Assembly: GCF_037975245.1 (NCBI RefSeq)
Contig: NC_092576.1
Span: 8,030,001 to 8,094,000 of the forward strand
Source: Apostichopus japonicus
Lineage: Eukaryota > Echinodermata > Holothuroidea > Aspidochirotida > Stichopodidae
Direction: 5' to 3'
Length of the DNA stretch: 64,000 bases
Program-made: the position numbers and the translations under genes
In this document: piece by piece, positions 39,301 to 50,610 of the stretch
How the letters are laid out: every line of letters starts with the position of its first letter
Numbering within the stretch: position 1 is the first letter of the stretch
Notes under the pieces: model-generated
Seen by the model: the letters and a program-made list of their open reading frames with translations, nothing else
Told to the model about the DNA's origin: nothing
Databases searched by the model: none

Positions 39301-42300
39301 CCCATCCCTCAGAATTTTTTTTATGTATATACTTAAAAAAAACTACCTTGCAACAACCTTAACAAAAAAAAGGAAAAAAAGAAGTTTTCCTGTTTGGTAC
39401 ATGAATGGCCCTTAGGCTATCATAATAAAAGTGTACGTTTGGAGTAACTCTACCCTTCTCAAAAAATTCCTAACTTCTCAAAAACATTTTCTTGAAAAAA
39501 ATTAAATTAAATTTCACAGTGTGCAAAAAAGCATACTAAATTTTGAAGTTGGTTAAAAAAAAAATTGCCTACATACCCAAATTTTTCAACCGACTGGGCT
39601 ACTCCAAGCTAACAATATTTTAAGGATGACCTTATTATTTATGGTTTCTTTCTGAAATTTAAAACGAGCCCAGAGATTAACTAGCGAGCCTAATGGGTAG
39701 ATCCACGGGAGACTTTCCCACTTACAGCCCATAAAAAAATAATCTTAAATTGTGAATTCATAACCGCTATTAAATGCGGTGACATTTTTTTTTAGCTCTT
39801 TAGAAAATTCTGGAAATTATCACCCTTAGATGATTTTCTGGATCCACTATTGGAGGGCCCCTTTTTGAAATCGAGTTGAGGGCTGTTGTGTATATTTTAA
39901 TTTTTCAGTGACATTCCCTACTTTATTTCAAACTTCAGAATCTTATTAGGGATGCAAACAATAAACCCATAGTGTAAATCTGAGAACAAGTAAAAGCCAA
40001 ACTTACAGGTATGAATTGCTGAGTGATCCGTGTTACAGCAGTTGTGTGTGTGACAGCAGGGGAAAGAACCTCAGCAGGTGGATCCAATAGACTGGAAACT
40101 CCCTGTTGATAAGAGAATTAAAACAACATTTAGTTTCAATACAAAATCACTACTTAATGAAACCTCAATTCCAGGAACAAGTATGAAATTTACATTAACT
40201 GCAGTCAAAGTAATAAATTTTTAATATATACAGCTCTTGAATTTTCATGTGTGTCAGCTTGAAGTGCTATGTAGAAATGTTTCAAGAGGGTAATAAAATC
40301 TGAGAAGTTTTTGAATTTTGAAATATGATAACAATATTTTTGTTTGAATTGAAGCACTTTTAAACATCGAATGATTACAGCATAATCAATTTTTATATTT
40401 GATTAATCAGCTAATACTTAGTTTTTTGGAAGAATTAGCTCTGGTGACCATTTGTTTTCAATTTTGCATACATGTGCCCCCCCCCCCCCCAAAAAAAAAT
40501 CAAAGTCTGATTATGGTACTGCAGTAACTTTGACATAAAACAATAAAAGAAATTATAAACAGAAAAAATTAAAAATTTTAATACCTTAGGTGAACAGTGT
40601 AATGGCTGACACAGTTTCTTTGAAGGTGGCTGATCCTTTGCTGTCAAAAGTTGATTGATTTCCTACAAAAAAAAGTATGAAACATAAACATTAGAAAAAT
40701 TTCCTGGAAAAAAAACATGAAACATATGGTAAAGTAGGAGCAGTTTATGGGTTAAAAATTCCCATCAAGCCATACTAGGATCTCCAACTGAGATCGTCAT
40801 GAATGAGGGGAGGGGAATAAACAGTAACAATTTTCCAGTATTTCTAAAAGAAGTGGTTAATGTGGTCTAAAAAGGGCTATTAATTTTGTTCTATTATCTT
40901 TTTTTTCTAGGGGGGAGTGGGAGAAGTATGAGGAGGAGGAAGACGACATAAAAAATGGTCCACAAACTTCTATAAGAGAAAAAATTTCAATACTTGGCTT
41001 GAAGGCAGTTAATCGAGGAGCGACTGAGGGAACGCAACAAAGGTGGCTGTGTATATAAAAATTTTGTGCACATTACATCCACGGCAGCTGCACAGTGGAT
41101 ATAAAAATTTGGTGCACATTATATCCACGGCACCGATATTTTGTTGTTGCCAAAAGCACTGGTCGATCATCTCCGTGGATATATCATTATATCCACGGCT
41201 GTTGTAACTAGTGTACCACCTCCAGGGAGGGGGGGGGGCAGAGGGGGAACGTCACCCCCATAAAGCTTGTGTTTTGTTTTTATTCTAAGCCAAATTTTGT
41301 GAAATCATAACGTGCCGTGAACCCAGGGCCATCGTATATAAGCGATGGACTGGGGGATGTGCCCCCCCCCCCCGTGATCAGTTTGATGTAGTGACCCTTT
41401 TTTTTTTCTTTAGAAATATGGCTTCCAAAAATATGGAAAGTGCACCTCCCTTTCTGGATACCCTTGAACCACCTACATGGACATTGCTCAGTTTTAACCT
41501 TGGGAACAAACACAGTCAACTATTCCAACACCTCCCTAACAGAGCTACCCATATTTATGGAGAATATTATCCTCAGATACAGTAGCATGATCCCACCCCT
41601 GCTCAATTATAATACACCCTTCACAGGAAATGATCCCAAAAAGTAAACTCTTTTCACCTGTGGTTCATTACACAAATAAAAAATTTGACAAACTTGTATT
41701 AACAATGCTAACAGTTGTACATCAGACAACATAAGATAAGCCCTTGTTAAGTTTTCAATGATTTTGTTTGTTTTGTTTTCACACCTTTCAATTGAAAGAA
41801 TCAATGTAGGCCTATTGTACTACTAGTGCCATGTGAAGCTGTGCACTGTACTATACTACTAACAGAATCAATGTAGGCCTATTGTACTAGTGCCATGAGA
41901 AGCTATGCACTGTACTAACTTACTGTTATCTTAGCGTTAATATTAGAATTATATCGGGGTATTTTTCTAATGAATACGTGACGATATGCAAAACAAATGA
42001 TTTTTCTACATTAATTCATATATAAATATCCATCTTTTAACCCCACATCATTCACAAATCGGCAGCCTAATGTTATACTCCGATGTACTGCGCGATATAA
42101 ACAAACGACTTTCGTTAGGCCTCACCTGTTTCGCTGATCTTTTCAGAAGGCGCAGTGCTCGACAGTGGTCTTCTTTCGGGCGACGATGGACGAAAATGGT
42201 TGGAAAGGAGCCGGGTTTTAAGTTCTTTCTCGGTTTAGTTCCCATTAGTCTTGCTTTAACGTCCTCTTCGAAGCATTTCTCTTCGAAGTGGTCCTCGCAA

Positions 42301-45300
42301 ACAACTTTGTATTTGTGGAACGTAAAGTTGTCCACGGTATGGCCAGTCCCGATCTGATGTAGCCATTTCTGGGAAAGTTCTCTCTTCTCTGGGTCCGTTT
42401 TTCCGTCAGGAATAACAAAAAATCGCTTCCCCTTCGATTTTCCAGCACCATGACGATTTGTACAACCATAAGCTTGGCATTCCGGCATAATTTAAACTTT
42501 TTTTCGAACTTGAGAAGCTTTTTCCAAACTTTCTTTGACCATTGTCAACACACAATCTGCATATGAATGTACTGTGTGAGTGATTGGTTTCTGAGAAACG
42601 AAGTGAATCTACGACGTCACTAAATTGAGGGCGGGTGTAAAAAATGGCGCGCCCCATACATTTGATTATAGTAGCGAAAAAATGTTTTCAAAAATCGAAA
42701 AAAAATATGATATTACAGTTTATAAATAAACTAAGGCGTGTATAGTGTTTATAATATATCTTTCCATCTTAAGGATTAAGGAAATGTTGTGGGTTTGTGT
42801 CTCCTTTAAGAATTATATGTTATTTAACTGACTCGCTCCAATCACGTTGCTGCTATTTCATTGTTTACAATTTTCTCACAGATTGTCCTGTTACTGTTTA
42901 CGCCCACCATGGATCCGACGCACTCATAAATTGTTACTTCCCTCAGTCCCAAAGGGTTTATTGGTACGATTCAACGTCACGCAATGCTCGACCAATCATA
43001 AGTCTTGAAGAAGGCCGGATGGCGGGGCCAGGAGTATCTGCTGGGAAATACGATATTACCAATACCGGTGGTCTTTTGATAATGAATACTACTTTCAGCG
43101 ACGAAAAAACATACCGTGCTATACTTATTGTATCCAATATACATACATTAACAACAGATCAGAAAGTCATTATTTATGGTAAGTCGGTATTGTATATGAA
43201 TTGATAAGAATTTCCCTTGCTTTAAACTGCGATTATTTTAACATGCCTTTGAAATCTCCGTCCTGAATCAATATCTACTAATCTCAATAACATAATGTTG
43301 GTATATAGCAGGATAGTCTACAACGACAAACTGAAGCGAATACAGTTTCAATATGAATTTGAACAAGATTCTGCCATAATCGAAACGTTAGGTACTCTTA
43401 CTTGTTTTCTTAATCTGGTTTTCTACAGCAAACGTCGACACAGCGGTATTTTCAGTAGATGTTTGTGAGGGAAGCAACTTCTGTTTGGTGCATCTGCAAG
43501 ATCCGGCACTTCTTACATGTCGGGAAACAAATACAGGACCTCATACGTTACTGAACTGGACAAGAAATACATCGAACGGTACACGATTAGTAAATACGTC
43601 AACGTACTTTGATGGCAACAAGTACGAGGCAATCGTAACAACGAATGTAAATCTTAACTCGACAGACCGACTGTTTGTTTACATATGTAACTCTATGATA
43701 GATATTCCAGCTAGGCCGTTAAGACAAATAGTTGTAATGGTCGAAGATGAGAGCAAAGACTACATCACTACTCTGTTGAAACCGACATATTATAGGGAAT
43801 ATGATGACGTCAAATTAGTGTGCACCAATGAGAATCCTTTGTTCATATTGTGGAAAAGAAACCACGAAACTATTGGATACTATCACGAAGGAAAATCGGA
43901 TGTATTGAAACCTGGCTACGAGCTTGATAAGGATGGATCGTTGCTCATTAACAAATTCTCATATGCACATGGAGGTGAATATGTTTGTATCTACAACAAT
44001 GGTAGAGACGAGAACGTAAAGCAACATAATATCAAGACCGTTGGTGAGTACTTTTATTCTTTTAAAGTCACTCAATGTTTAGTATCATATGTACGTCTTG
44101 CGTTCTACTGACTTTAAAATAGGAGCTTTTGTTTCATGTATCTTTCTTATAATGTGAAAGAAACATTAACCGCGTGATTTTCATTGTTTTTTGAACGTCA
44201 TTCTGGTCTTAGCTTTGTTTCAGGGGGACGAATATTGACTGGCCCAGTCACAGTATTAAAAATAAATCGATATCATTCTTGATGTGGTACACCTCGAAAC
44301 TTAAAGTTAAATTGACCTGCAATATGATATTAAGGCCCCCAAGTCACTGAAAAAAAACACTATTCATTAAAAATAAACTGGCTTCAAAGTATCTAATTAG
44401 TACAGTGTCATATTATTGGTAAAGCTAGGCACATGATGACTTCGATTCTCCAGATATAGAAGAACATTGTCTTCTAAGGAGCAAACCTTTATCTTATATC
44501 ATGCTAATCAATCGGTAGGTAGAAATTTTGGAATTAGTATTGTAATCTTCGTCGTACACGTAGTAATATTCCGAAAAAGAAAAAAACCGTCATTGAAAGA
44601 GGAAAGCAAGTTAAGAAGTATATCGTTCACAACTTTCTCCTCTCATTTTCTTTATTCATGAGTTACGCCAACCAATCCTTCACCTTCTATCATTGGGTGT
44701 TCTGAACCATCGGATTGCACATTTAATGTAACGAGCAGTGGATATCTGACGTGTTACATAGAGGCCGTTCTTCCAATCGTGCATCCGAAATGGATTCACG
44801 ATGAATATGTTTCTTCCAAAATTACTTTCAGTCAACCACAGCTAATAGTGAGAAATTTTGGGTATTTGTTTAACATATATTTGACTACTTACTACGAAAT
44901 AACGACTAACCAGGGTTATGAAAGTGAGACAGACGAAGACTGGAAGGCTAACGATATCACAGCGTCCTGCTCTGTGAACTACGAGATTCTTGGGCAACAC
45001 AAGACAGTCGTTACGTTGCATCTACAGAAACGTTCCCCAGGTAACTTAATGCTTAAAATGTATGTGTATGATGATAAAGGAGCTTCAATTGCAAAAAAGA
45101 CCACCTCATTGGAGCTTACTGAATCATTTTTTTTTCTCGTAGTTATCTTCAAGTTACAATACATGGAAGAAAGAGGACTTCTTTTCAGTTGTTGGTTTAA
45201 CATTGAGGCGAAGGTGGGGAGGGGAATATTTAAAAGACATTAAAGGAGAAGCAAGTTCCCCAACCCATCCAGATTGATGTGATAAATATGCTTGTGATAA

Positions 45301-46008
45301 ATAGCTCACACTACATTATTAAATCTTCCGTTTATAATTATCGCAATGTAATCATATCGTGCCTCATAAACTTACACAAAGATTATCCAAACCTCAGTAA
45401 GGATCCCTCATGGCCAATTCTGATGTGTCCTAAAAAACGTACAGTTAATGGAAAGCAAAATGGTTATACCAATACCGTGACGTTGGGTCTTTCTTTGCGT
45501 TCGGAATGACTCAAGGAAGTCGGAACTCACAAATCATTCTTAAGATTTAAGTTTATGCGAATTAGTATTATTCTCAGCGTTAATTTAAGTTTCAGCTACT
45601 TAGCGTGTTAATCGTGTTCTTCATTCACAATATCTATCTTTTCGATTCGTTTCTTGCAGCTTTGACAGAGGATAGGATAATAGAGAGGTTTGAAAGTAAG
45701 ATTAATCATGATAATAATTTTGTTTTATTTCATATATTTACACCAAAAATAAAATTTTATCTCATATTTATTAGTACAATTTTACCTCACTACGATACTT
45801 GTTACAGTGTGACTCAAGTGTTTTATGCAGTGTTATGTTACATTGGTTAGTATATCTACAAGCTGATTTTCTTATAGTTTACCTTCATATCTTGCAAATA
45901 TAATTGGCAGACAATATTTATGTCAATAGTGTTATCAAACATTCTCGTTTTTATTCCAGCAAATATGAACTGGCAGTGCGTCATCCCAGTCAGTGTAATG
46001 TCTGTCAT

Positions 46009-46041
<33 letters not shown>

Positions 46042-46081
46042 TATAGTTTTCGCAAAATGGCACAATGGCAAAGCAGGTTAG
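30398..46081 (+). CDS. Ig-superfamily receptor, five Ig-like domains and one TM segment (copy A)
   Basis: Eight exons join with phase 1 at every junction: 30398-30452, 31034-31189, 32134-32301, 42882-43178, 43429-44043, 44663-45040, 45660-45695 and 45960-46081. They encode 608 residues. Exon 1 is a signal peptide (MMQVLKHLWIIVTIFILHG). Domain 1 spans exons 2-3; domain 2 is exon 4. Both have a Cys near the A strand and one in the B strand, but lack the usual Y-x-C Cys (YTL and YRA instead). Domains 3 and 4 share exon 5 and have canonical Cys pairs (YIC, YVC). Domain 5 is membrane-proximal (LTCYIEA..ASCSVNY). The last exon gives WQCVIPVSVMSVIIII, a transmembrane helix of mostly Ile, then KWHNGKAG and TAG. 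The structure is that of a type I cell-surface receptor; ligand and signalling are unknown. Intron 3 carries a 10.2 kb transposon. I do not recognise a named ortholog. Confidence 0.8.
31265..31650. repeat. ~190 bp tandem duplication in intron 2
   Basis: Two adjacent copies with blocks such as CATTCTTAGATACATTTTTA and TTCAAGGAATAATTGCAACC, offset by roughly 188 bases, differ by few substitutions. Confidence 0.85.
32582..32585. repeat. TTAA target-site duplication, left
   Basis: TTAA directly precedes the left terminal inverted repeat and matches 42806-42809. Confidence 0.85.
32586..32603 (+). repeat. left terminal inverted repeat
   Basis: AGGAGACATAAACCCACA, matching the inverted right end (42788-42805) at 17 of 18 positions. 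Confidence 0.85.
33039..33104. other. perfect 24 bp inverted repeat (hairpin)
   Basis: Arms 33039-33062 and 33081-33104 are exact inverted copies (core TAACGTTATGTAGGTGTA) with an 18-base loop. The hairpin lies between the left transposon end and the ballast-domain gene, so it may be subterminal transposase-binding or regulatory DNA; that is a guess. Confidence 0.9.
33405..34350 (+). CDS. P2X7-like ballast-domain protein carried by the Kolobok element
   Basis: Two exons, 33405-33769 (donor AG|GTTAGT) and 34173-34350, join in frame to 180 residues. After an acidic Ser/Thr/Glu-rich start (LEGYQFEPEYTEAE) comes the zinc-type cluster CLCGECEAMPSE..VCCHS, then FGACITEDPNFAAVCLQKLV. Exon 2 has NRQKRLMAYRQISLW and VLPSCCVMRIRAEF. 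This order (CxCxxC, CC, GACI, NRxxR.xAYR, LPSCC.WxIR) is that of the C-terminal intracellular ballast domain of vertebrate P2X7 receptors, here without any channel segment. ATG 33405 is the first Met in frame. Its role in the transposon is unknown; binding to nucleotide, zinc or DNA is possible. Confidence 0.85.
35985..36050 (-). mobile_element. tRNA-like SINE head (minus strand)
   Basis: Minus strand reads CCTCCCTGGTTTAGTGGTTAG, with an A box, and about 40 bases later AGGTTCAATCTCCAG, with a B box. This resembles a Glu/Asp-type tRNA 5' half and T arm. No clean acceptor stem or anticodon arm forms, so a SINE or tRNA pseudogene is more likely than a functional tRNA. Confidence 0.4.
36143..36385. 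repeat. ~120 bp tandem pair inside the transposon
   Basis: Two adjacent copies share GAATACATAAAAAAGAGAATG and AGCAAGGTGACCTTA blocks and end in AGTTGAATAACATTTCAACT, with a few differences. A fragment of a third copy follows. Confidence 0.85.
36962..42488 (-). CDS. THAP-domain DDE transposase of the Kolobok element
   Basis: Minus-strand exons: 42488-42126, 40662-40585, 40102-40007 and 38799-36962, all phase 0 with GT..AG borders. Exon 1 begins MPECQAYGCTNRHG and is a THAP zinc finger (C..C, then CEDHF, then SFPTIF), which should bind the element's ends. Exons 2-3 are a Pro/Thr-rich linker. Exon 4 has an acidic linker followed by the catalytic core. Counting from the Met at 38308, DDGRCDSPG (Asp100), FATDRHTGIRK (Asp168) and TGALEVFHN (Glu319) are the likely D, D, E residues, and HNFDIFHLAKNIK is a family signature. 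The linker breaks frame once at 38552-38556 (a T run on +). Further exons between 40.7 and 42.1 kb cannot be excluded. Confidence 0.8.
38552..38556 (-). other. one-base frame break in the transposase linker
   Basis: Upstream frame reads ..PLKLKK and then ends in an unrelated tail and stop. The acidic segment ..AEDNSDGSDKG..DPHYEPDAD that leads into the core is one frame over. Six A instead of five on the coding strand would join them. Confidence 0.65.
41050..41210. repeat. ATATCCACGGC-containing repeats
   Basis: The word TATATCCACGGC and its complement recur five times in 160 bases, partly as tandem ~62 bp units and partly inverted. Confidence 0.6.
41803..41935. repeat. ~68 bp tandem duplication
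   Basis: Two copies of GAATCAATGTAGGCCTATTG..GTGCACTGTACTA lie next to each other within the transposon's right part. Confidence 0.8.
42788..42805 (-). repeat. right terminal inverted repeat
   Basis: TGTGGGTTTGTGTCTCCT, the inverted partner of 32586-32603, followed at once by TTAA. Confidence 0.85.
42806..42809. repeat. TTAA target-site duplication, right
   Basis: TTAA follows the right terminal repeat; after it the intron continues with sequence that matches copy B. Confidence 0.85.
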
Positions 46082-46165
46082 GAGACCTGTGTCATCGAGA
46101 ATACATCTTATTCCAGGAATAATATTAACATCCACGTTGAAGAAAACCCAGCCTTGACAATTTGA
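46082..46165 (+). other. in-frame tail behind the receptor's stop codon
   Basis: After TAG (46079-46081) the same frame stays open for 27 codons (ETCVIENTSYSRNNINIHVE..ALTI) and ends in TGA. The paralog at 57655-57702 has the same frame without indels (SNINIHSEDNQAFDV, TGA). This looks like the original cytoplasmic tail cut off by a nonsense codon, or a read-through extension. Confidence 0.6.
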
Positions 46166-46213
46166 AAGGAGCAATACAATGAATAATTACTTGGTTAAAG
46201 TTTCAAATGTTTA

Positions 46214-46612
46214 ATCATTTTCTACATCAGGAAGGACATGACTAACTTCTCTTCTGTCCTCCCTCCTCCCCTTGTTCCCCCCTCCCATCACTCCTCTTTG
46301 CATAGCTCTCTTCCACCCTTTCTTCTCTACACCTTTCTGTCTTTGTCCTTCTCCAGTTTATTCTCTACCCTACTTTCCCTTAACCCTCTCTTTGTCCCTC
46401 CACTGTTTGTCTCCCACCTCTCTCTTCCCCTAGTGGTTTCCTTCTTCTTCTCTCCATGCCTTGTCCACTAATCTACTTACATCTATCTCTTTGTGTTCAC
46501 CATGCTCATTTGTTAATTGTCATTTATAACCTTTGAAGAAGATCTTGCTAGGATCGAAACGTCAGGCCAACTTCCCTTTACACATATTGTACATCGACGC
46601 AATTACTAAAAA
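46214..46612 (+). mobile_element. repeat with hammerhead-ribozyme-like core (plus strand)
   Basis: A C/T-rich body is followed by TTTGAAGAAGATCTTGCTAG and GATCGAAACGTCAGGCC (core 46532-46567). It belongs to the same family as the minus-strand copy at 11.4-11.65 kb: both share CTATCTCTTTGTG(C/T)TCACCATG upstream and GGCCAACTT downstream. Here the first core base is T, not C. The segment is missing at the matching place in copy B, so it is an insertion. Confidence 0.5.
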
Positions 46613-47160
46613 CATTTACAAGCGGCTAATGAGTACATAATCTATGGTATTAGCAGCTTCTTCTATGGATATTATGACTCAAGATAAGAATCAGCATTTG
46701 GAGTGACTTGAAGTGATCTTAACTTAATAAAATATCTATATTTTTAAAACTATTTTGAATTTTATTTGGAGTCATGTTGAAGGGGTGGGGTTATGTGTGT
46801 ACAGGGGTCCATTCGAATTTCAAAATGATATATGTCGTTCATGCCAAACAAAATTGATAATTGGCCTCTCATTGTGAGAATTCCCCATCCTGAAAATTAC
46901 GAAAAAGAGAGATGTAAAGAACGGCATTGGTCCATTTCCCATTATTAGTAACCTGCCTTTTTTGATAACATACATGGAGAACGTATGAAATACTTTATCT
47001 TTGAAGTATTTTAAACTAAATGAGTAAGAAGTAAATTAGTAAATTAGTAAGGAGTACTGTTTTGGCACCTTTTTATGAAGTCAATATATGTTTTATGATT
47101 ATATAGATGTAATTGTATAAATCTTGCGAAATGTTTCATGTAATATCTTATGTATATATA
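46613..47160. other. 3' flank of copy A
   Basis: Non-coding. It matches 57790-58280 with moderate divergence and includes likely 3' UTR. Confidence 0.5.
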
Positions 47161-49087
47161 CATATATCTTTATATAAAGCTAGATTTTTGTTTTTTAATA
47201 TTTAGTGTACCAATCAAATAATCACTAACCTTTGACAAAATGAGAGCCTCACATCAACTATAGGCCTATATTGAAACAATTAGATCTTTTAAGTTGCACG
47301 GCGCAATAGTATAAATTTTATCTGATCTTTCAACTAGTCTTGGTTACCTACTTAAGGACGCAATACACATGTGTTTCTCTAACACTCAGGTTCAACTCAG
47401 ATAATCGCATCTGTTTGTCACGAAATGTCAAATACAACATGCAATGATAACAAAATGATCTAATCAAATGGAAAACAATGTTTAAAAGGGAAAATGTTGA
47501 GGGTAGCTTTATAATAGCTTGCTCAGATATAACTTAATATATGAATTAATGTTCACTATACTCAACACATTCCACCATAAGAGTAAACATTCATTTTTAA
47601 TGAATTATTTTCACATCCGTTTTCATAATACAGGAAGTTATAAACGGACATAAAATATGTAGAAAATAAAAATGTGATATTAGCGAAACTATTCCTACAA
47701 GAGTACTTAATACAAGTTTGTAATTATATATCTGTTAATATTCCAAGCAAACGAATGGGAACTGAAGCCCGTATGATAGGTAGTCACCAACTTCGTATTT
47801 CAGTTCAACTGAAATTGAGTGTACCAATCGTGTACTACATGCTTTGCAAGAATTAAAAGCTAACATTAGCTATATACCTATATCGAAATAAATAGATCGT
47901 TAGAGTAGAACGACGCAATAACATGATTCTTATCTGAAAGCTCAACTAGTTTTGGTCCTTTTATCAACATAACGACGAAATATCCCCATGGCTTACTTCA
48001 ACACTAAAAGAGTCTCCTTCCATCGTCCGTCGCAGTAAATTGTTCAACCAGACAACAAAACTGCAGTGCGGTTTCGATGATGATACATGAATAATCTTAT
48101 ACGAACGTGACACCCTTTGCTCTAGGTTATAGTCAGCATGAACATCATATGTCAGTCTTAGTAGAACAGCAAAATTCATTGAGATATGACAAATAATATT
48201 CACAGTGGGAGCTGATGACCGAGGAGAAAACTTTTCTTGTCTTCAGCATACATCAGCATACAGATTGATCTTTATCAAAGTTTTCTACTCAACGTGGTAC
48301 ACCTACACTTTGTAGATTAAACAGGCCCCGTGTGATTTTCATCCCCTGGTCCCCAAGAGATTGCGTCTGGTGAACCTCTAAAACATCTAACAAGGTGACA
48401 GGTAATTATTATTAACAGTGCTTGGTCCCCCCCCCCCCCCCATTCCCGTTACTGCATCTACACCCGAAGTTTTCATTTGGCACTGAATCTCGAAACTTGC
48501 GAAATACGACGGAAAACTTCAACAACGGAAGCAAAGATATAATGCCAAAGATTCACAATGCTATCGTCTGTTCCAATAGCAATGTTGCATGTACCATGTT
48601 CTTAACACACCTTTTTGCATGGACATGTGGGCAGCGACGTACATGGCAACTCCAAAAGTTAAAGATACATTTAAGTCAATGGAGATTTCATCGGACTGCT
48701 GAATTCTTCTCCGCCCCCACCACCACCACCACCGACTTGGGAAGAATAAGGATACTGAGTACATACACATTCGACACGTTGTTTATATTTCATGGCTGTG
48801 CATATTTTTTATGATGTTATATCTGGAAGGATATATATTGTCAAACATCATTTCGAACACAGGACATGTTTACTTAGTCTACATTCTTATATTCCAAACG
48901 GACCAACAAAACAATTCATAGGCATTTGACCAGCAAGGTTGTGGATTATATCAAGATCGTAAACTTTTACATCGCCTATCGCGAGCCTACTCATTTACAG
49001 ATTTTTGAGATGAAGTGAGTCAACCGTAATCGTCAATCACTCGAAACCACTGTCTCTTTATCAAACATTAGGTAAATCCAAGTTAAA

Positions 49088-49410
49088 ACCCAGCCAGCAT
49101 GCCCAGTTGGGGCCCAATTGGGTTTCACTCGGTTGAATTGGGCCTGGTTGGGCCAGGGCCAGCCCACTCAGTGCCCATTCGGGCACAATACAGTTTGGCC
49201 CTTCTGGTTAACATACTTCAAAACATTATTGAGATGTTCAACACATACTTGTTTTTTGCTTTGGAAAGCTTAGGTACTTCCTTAGGCCACCAATCCTTGA
49301 CAACAGTTAATTCATTAACGTAGTGGCCCAATTGGGACAGGCTCGTTTTTTATCAGATTGGCCCTCATGTATGGCCCGCTTCGGGCCCATTCGGGAGCAA
49401 GACGGTTTCA
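49088..49410. repeat. GGCCCAATTGGG-rich repeat
   Basis: GC-rich palindromic words such as GGGGCCCAATTGGG and GGGCCCATTCGGG recur at both ends of this stretch. It looks like a short non-autonomous element or repeat array. Confidence 0.5.
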
Positions 49411-50610
49411 CCAGGGGCTTTCTGTGACTGTTTCGGCCGGGGGGTGGGGGTGTACGGACCCAAATTTACCGACCAAAATTGATTGTTAGCAATCTCGCTC
49501 GAAAAAATGAGGTTAGTCTGCGAAAAATATGTTAAATTGGTAAGCTTGTTAGCCGAAAAAACTGACAAGAAAAGAAAAAGAAAAGAAAGAAGGTCATCAG
49601 TATATTTGATTTTACCGACGAACTCACGAACACCCCCCACACCCCCCCCCGTACGGTACGCCCCTGGGTTTCACTCTTTCGGCTGACCTACTTCAATGTA
49701 TATATCTCATTTCCACACTGCACTATCGTTATGACAAAGCCAACTGGCAACACTGATTCCCAAATTCACTCGAAAGGAGTTGGTACTCGGTCAGTATTTT
49801 GAAAAATTTTTCTGTGAGGGTGTGACTCATTTGGGTGGATTTGTAGCAAGTTTTATTGACTTGCACCCTCATCTCCGGAAGTGTAAACTTTCTGTGACGG
49901 GTTTCCTCGTATGGAAAATACTCTAAGGGACTCACCAGAGAAATACATGCGTCATCTTAGCTTGGGACCGCCGCGACATGTGGATTATTACTATTACGAG
50001 TACCAGCTGACCTTTATTAATATACTTAATTACAGCTCTACACTCGTATCTTTACCTCGGGAACTTTAACCCTTATTATCTATATTTGTTCGGACATTGC
50101 CCGCTCGTGTAATTTACTGCTCCGCGAGCTCTTGGCCTAACGATCACCTCCTGTCCGCGTCGCAGGTGATTATTGTTTATCAGCGTAGCCTAGCGTGGTT
50201 GCTGTTCATAGGATGGTAAGCCTATGCGACCTATAGTCTACTACTACTTCGCGCCACCTTCTGGAAGTTCCAACCACGGCTTGGCGTAAAGATTCTCACG
50301 CCACCGATCTAAGCTTGGACTGAGCGACGGTGCAATGTGTGTATTTTCGTGTATTGGAGGACCGACCACTTTTCATTTAATTTTACTAGACGGACTGATC
50401 CAAATGATTAGATCAGAGGTGTGTTTTACAATACCCTTAATCTAGTATAAGTTATAGCATTATCAGGCAACTAGCCTAGACCTAATGGCATGTCATTTCG
50501 TGTATTATTCGCGACAGCCTATCCTTACGGTCTACATAGACTTAGACTTTTACAGTTGCAGAGCAATCGCGGTTGGTGTATTACTTGTCTTCATTATAAA
50601 CTTTTCATAG

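Larger units (their letters stand above)
32586..42805. mobile_element. Kolobok-superfamily DNA transposon, ~10.2 kb
   Basis: Terminal inverted repeats are AGGAGACATAAACCCACA (32586-32603) and, at the right end read inward, AGGAGACACAAACCCACA, with one mismatch in 18. Both ends are flanked by TTAA. The junction TTAAAGGAG fits the TTAAAGGRR pattern known from the T2/Kolobok group of Xenopus. Inside are a + strand P2X7-ballast gene near the left end and a - strand THAP/DDE transposase gene starting near the right end, both pointing inward. The same intron in the copy B paralog has one TTAA and no element. Internal repeats include a 24 bp hairpin, a ~120 bp tandem pair and a tRNA-like SINE. Superfamily assignment rests on TSD, ends and THAP plus DDE domains. 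Confidence 0.85.

Noticed and set aside
44454-44661. TM-like frame NFGISIVIFVVHVV followed by basic residues between Ig domains 4 and 5
   Set aside because: No acceptor gives the required phase after exon 5 of the receptor, and copy B has stops in it. It is probably intronic, at most a relic exon.
46238-46471. 77-residue Ser/Pro/Leu frame in the C/T-rich segment
   Set aside because: It lies in the body of the ribozyme-like repeat and has low-complexity composition.
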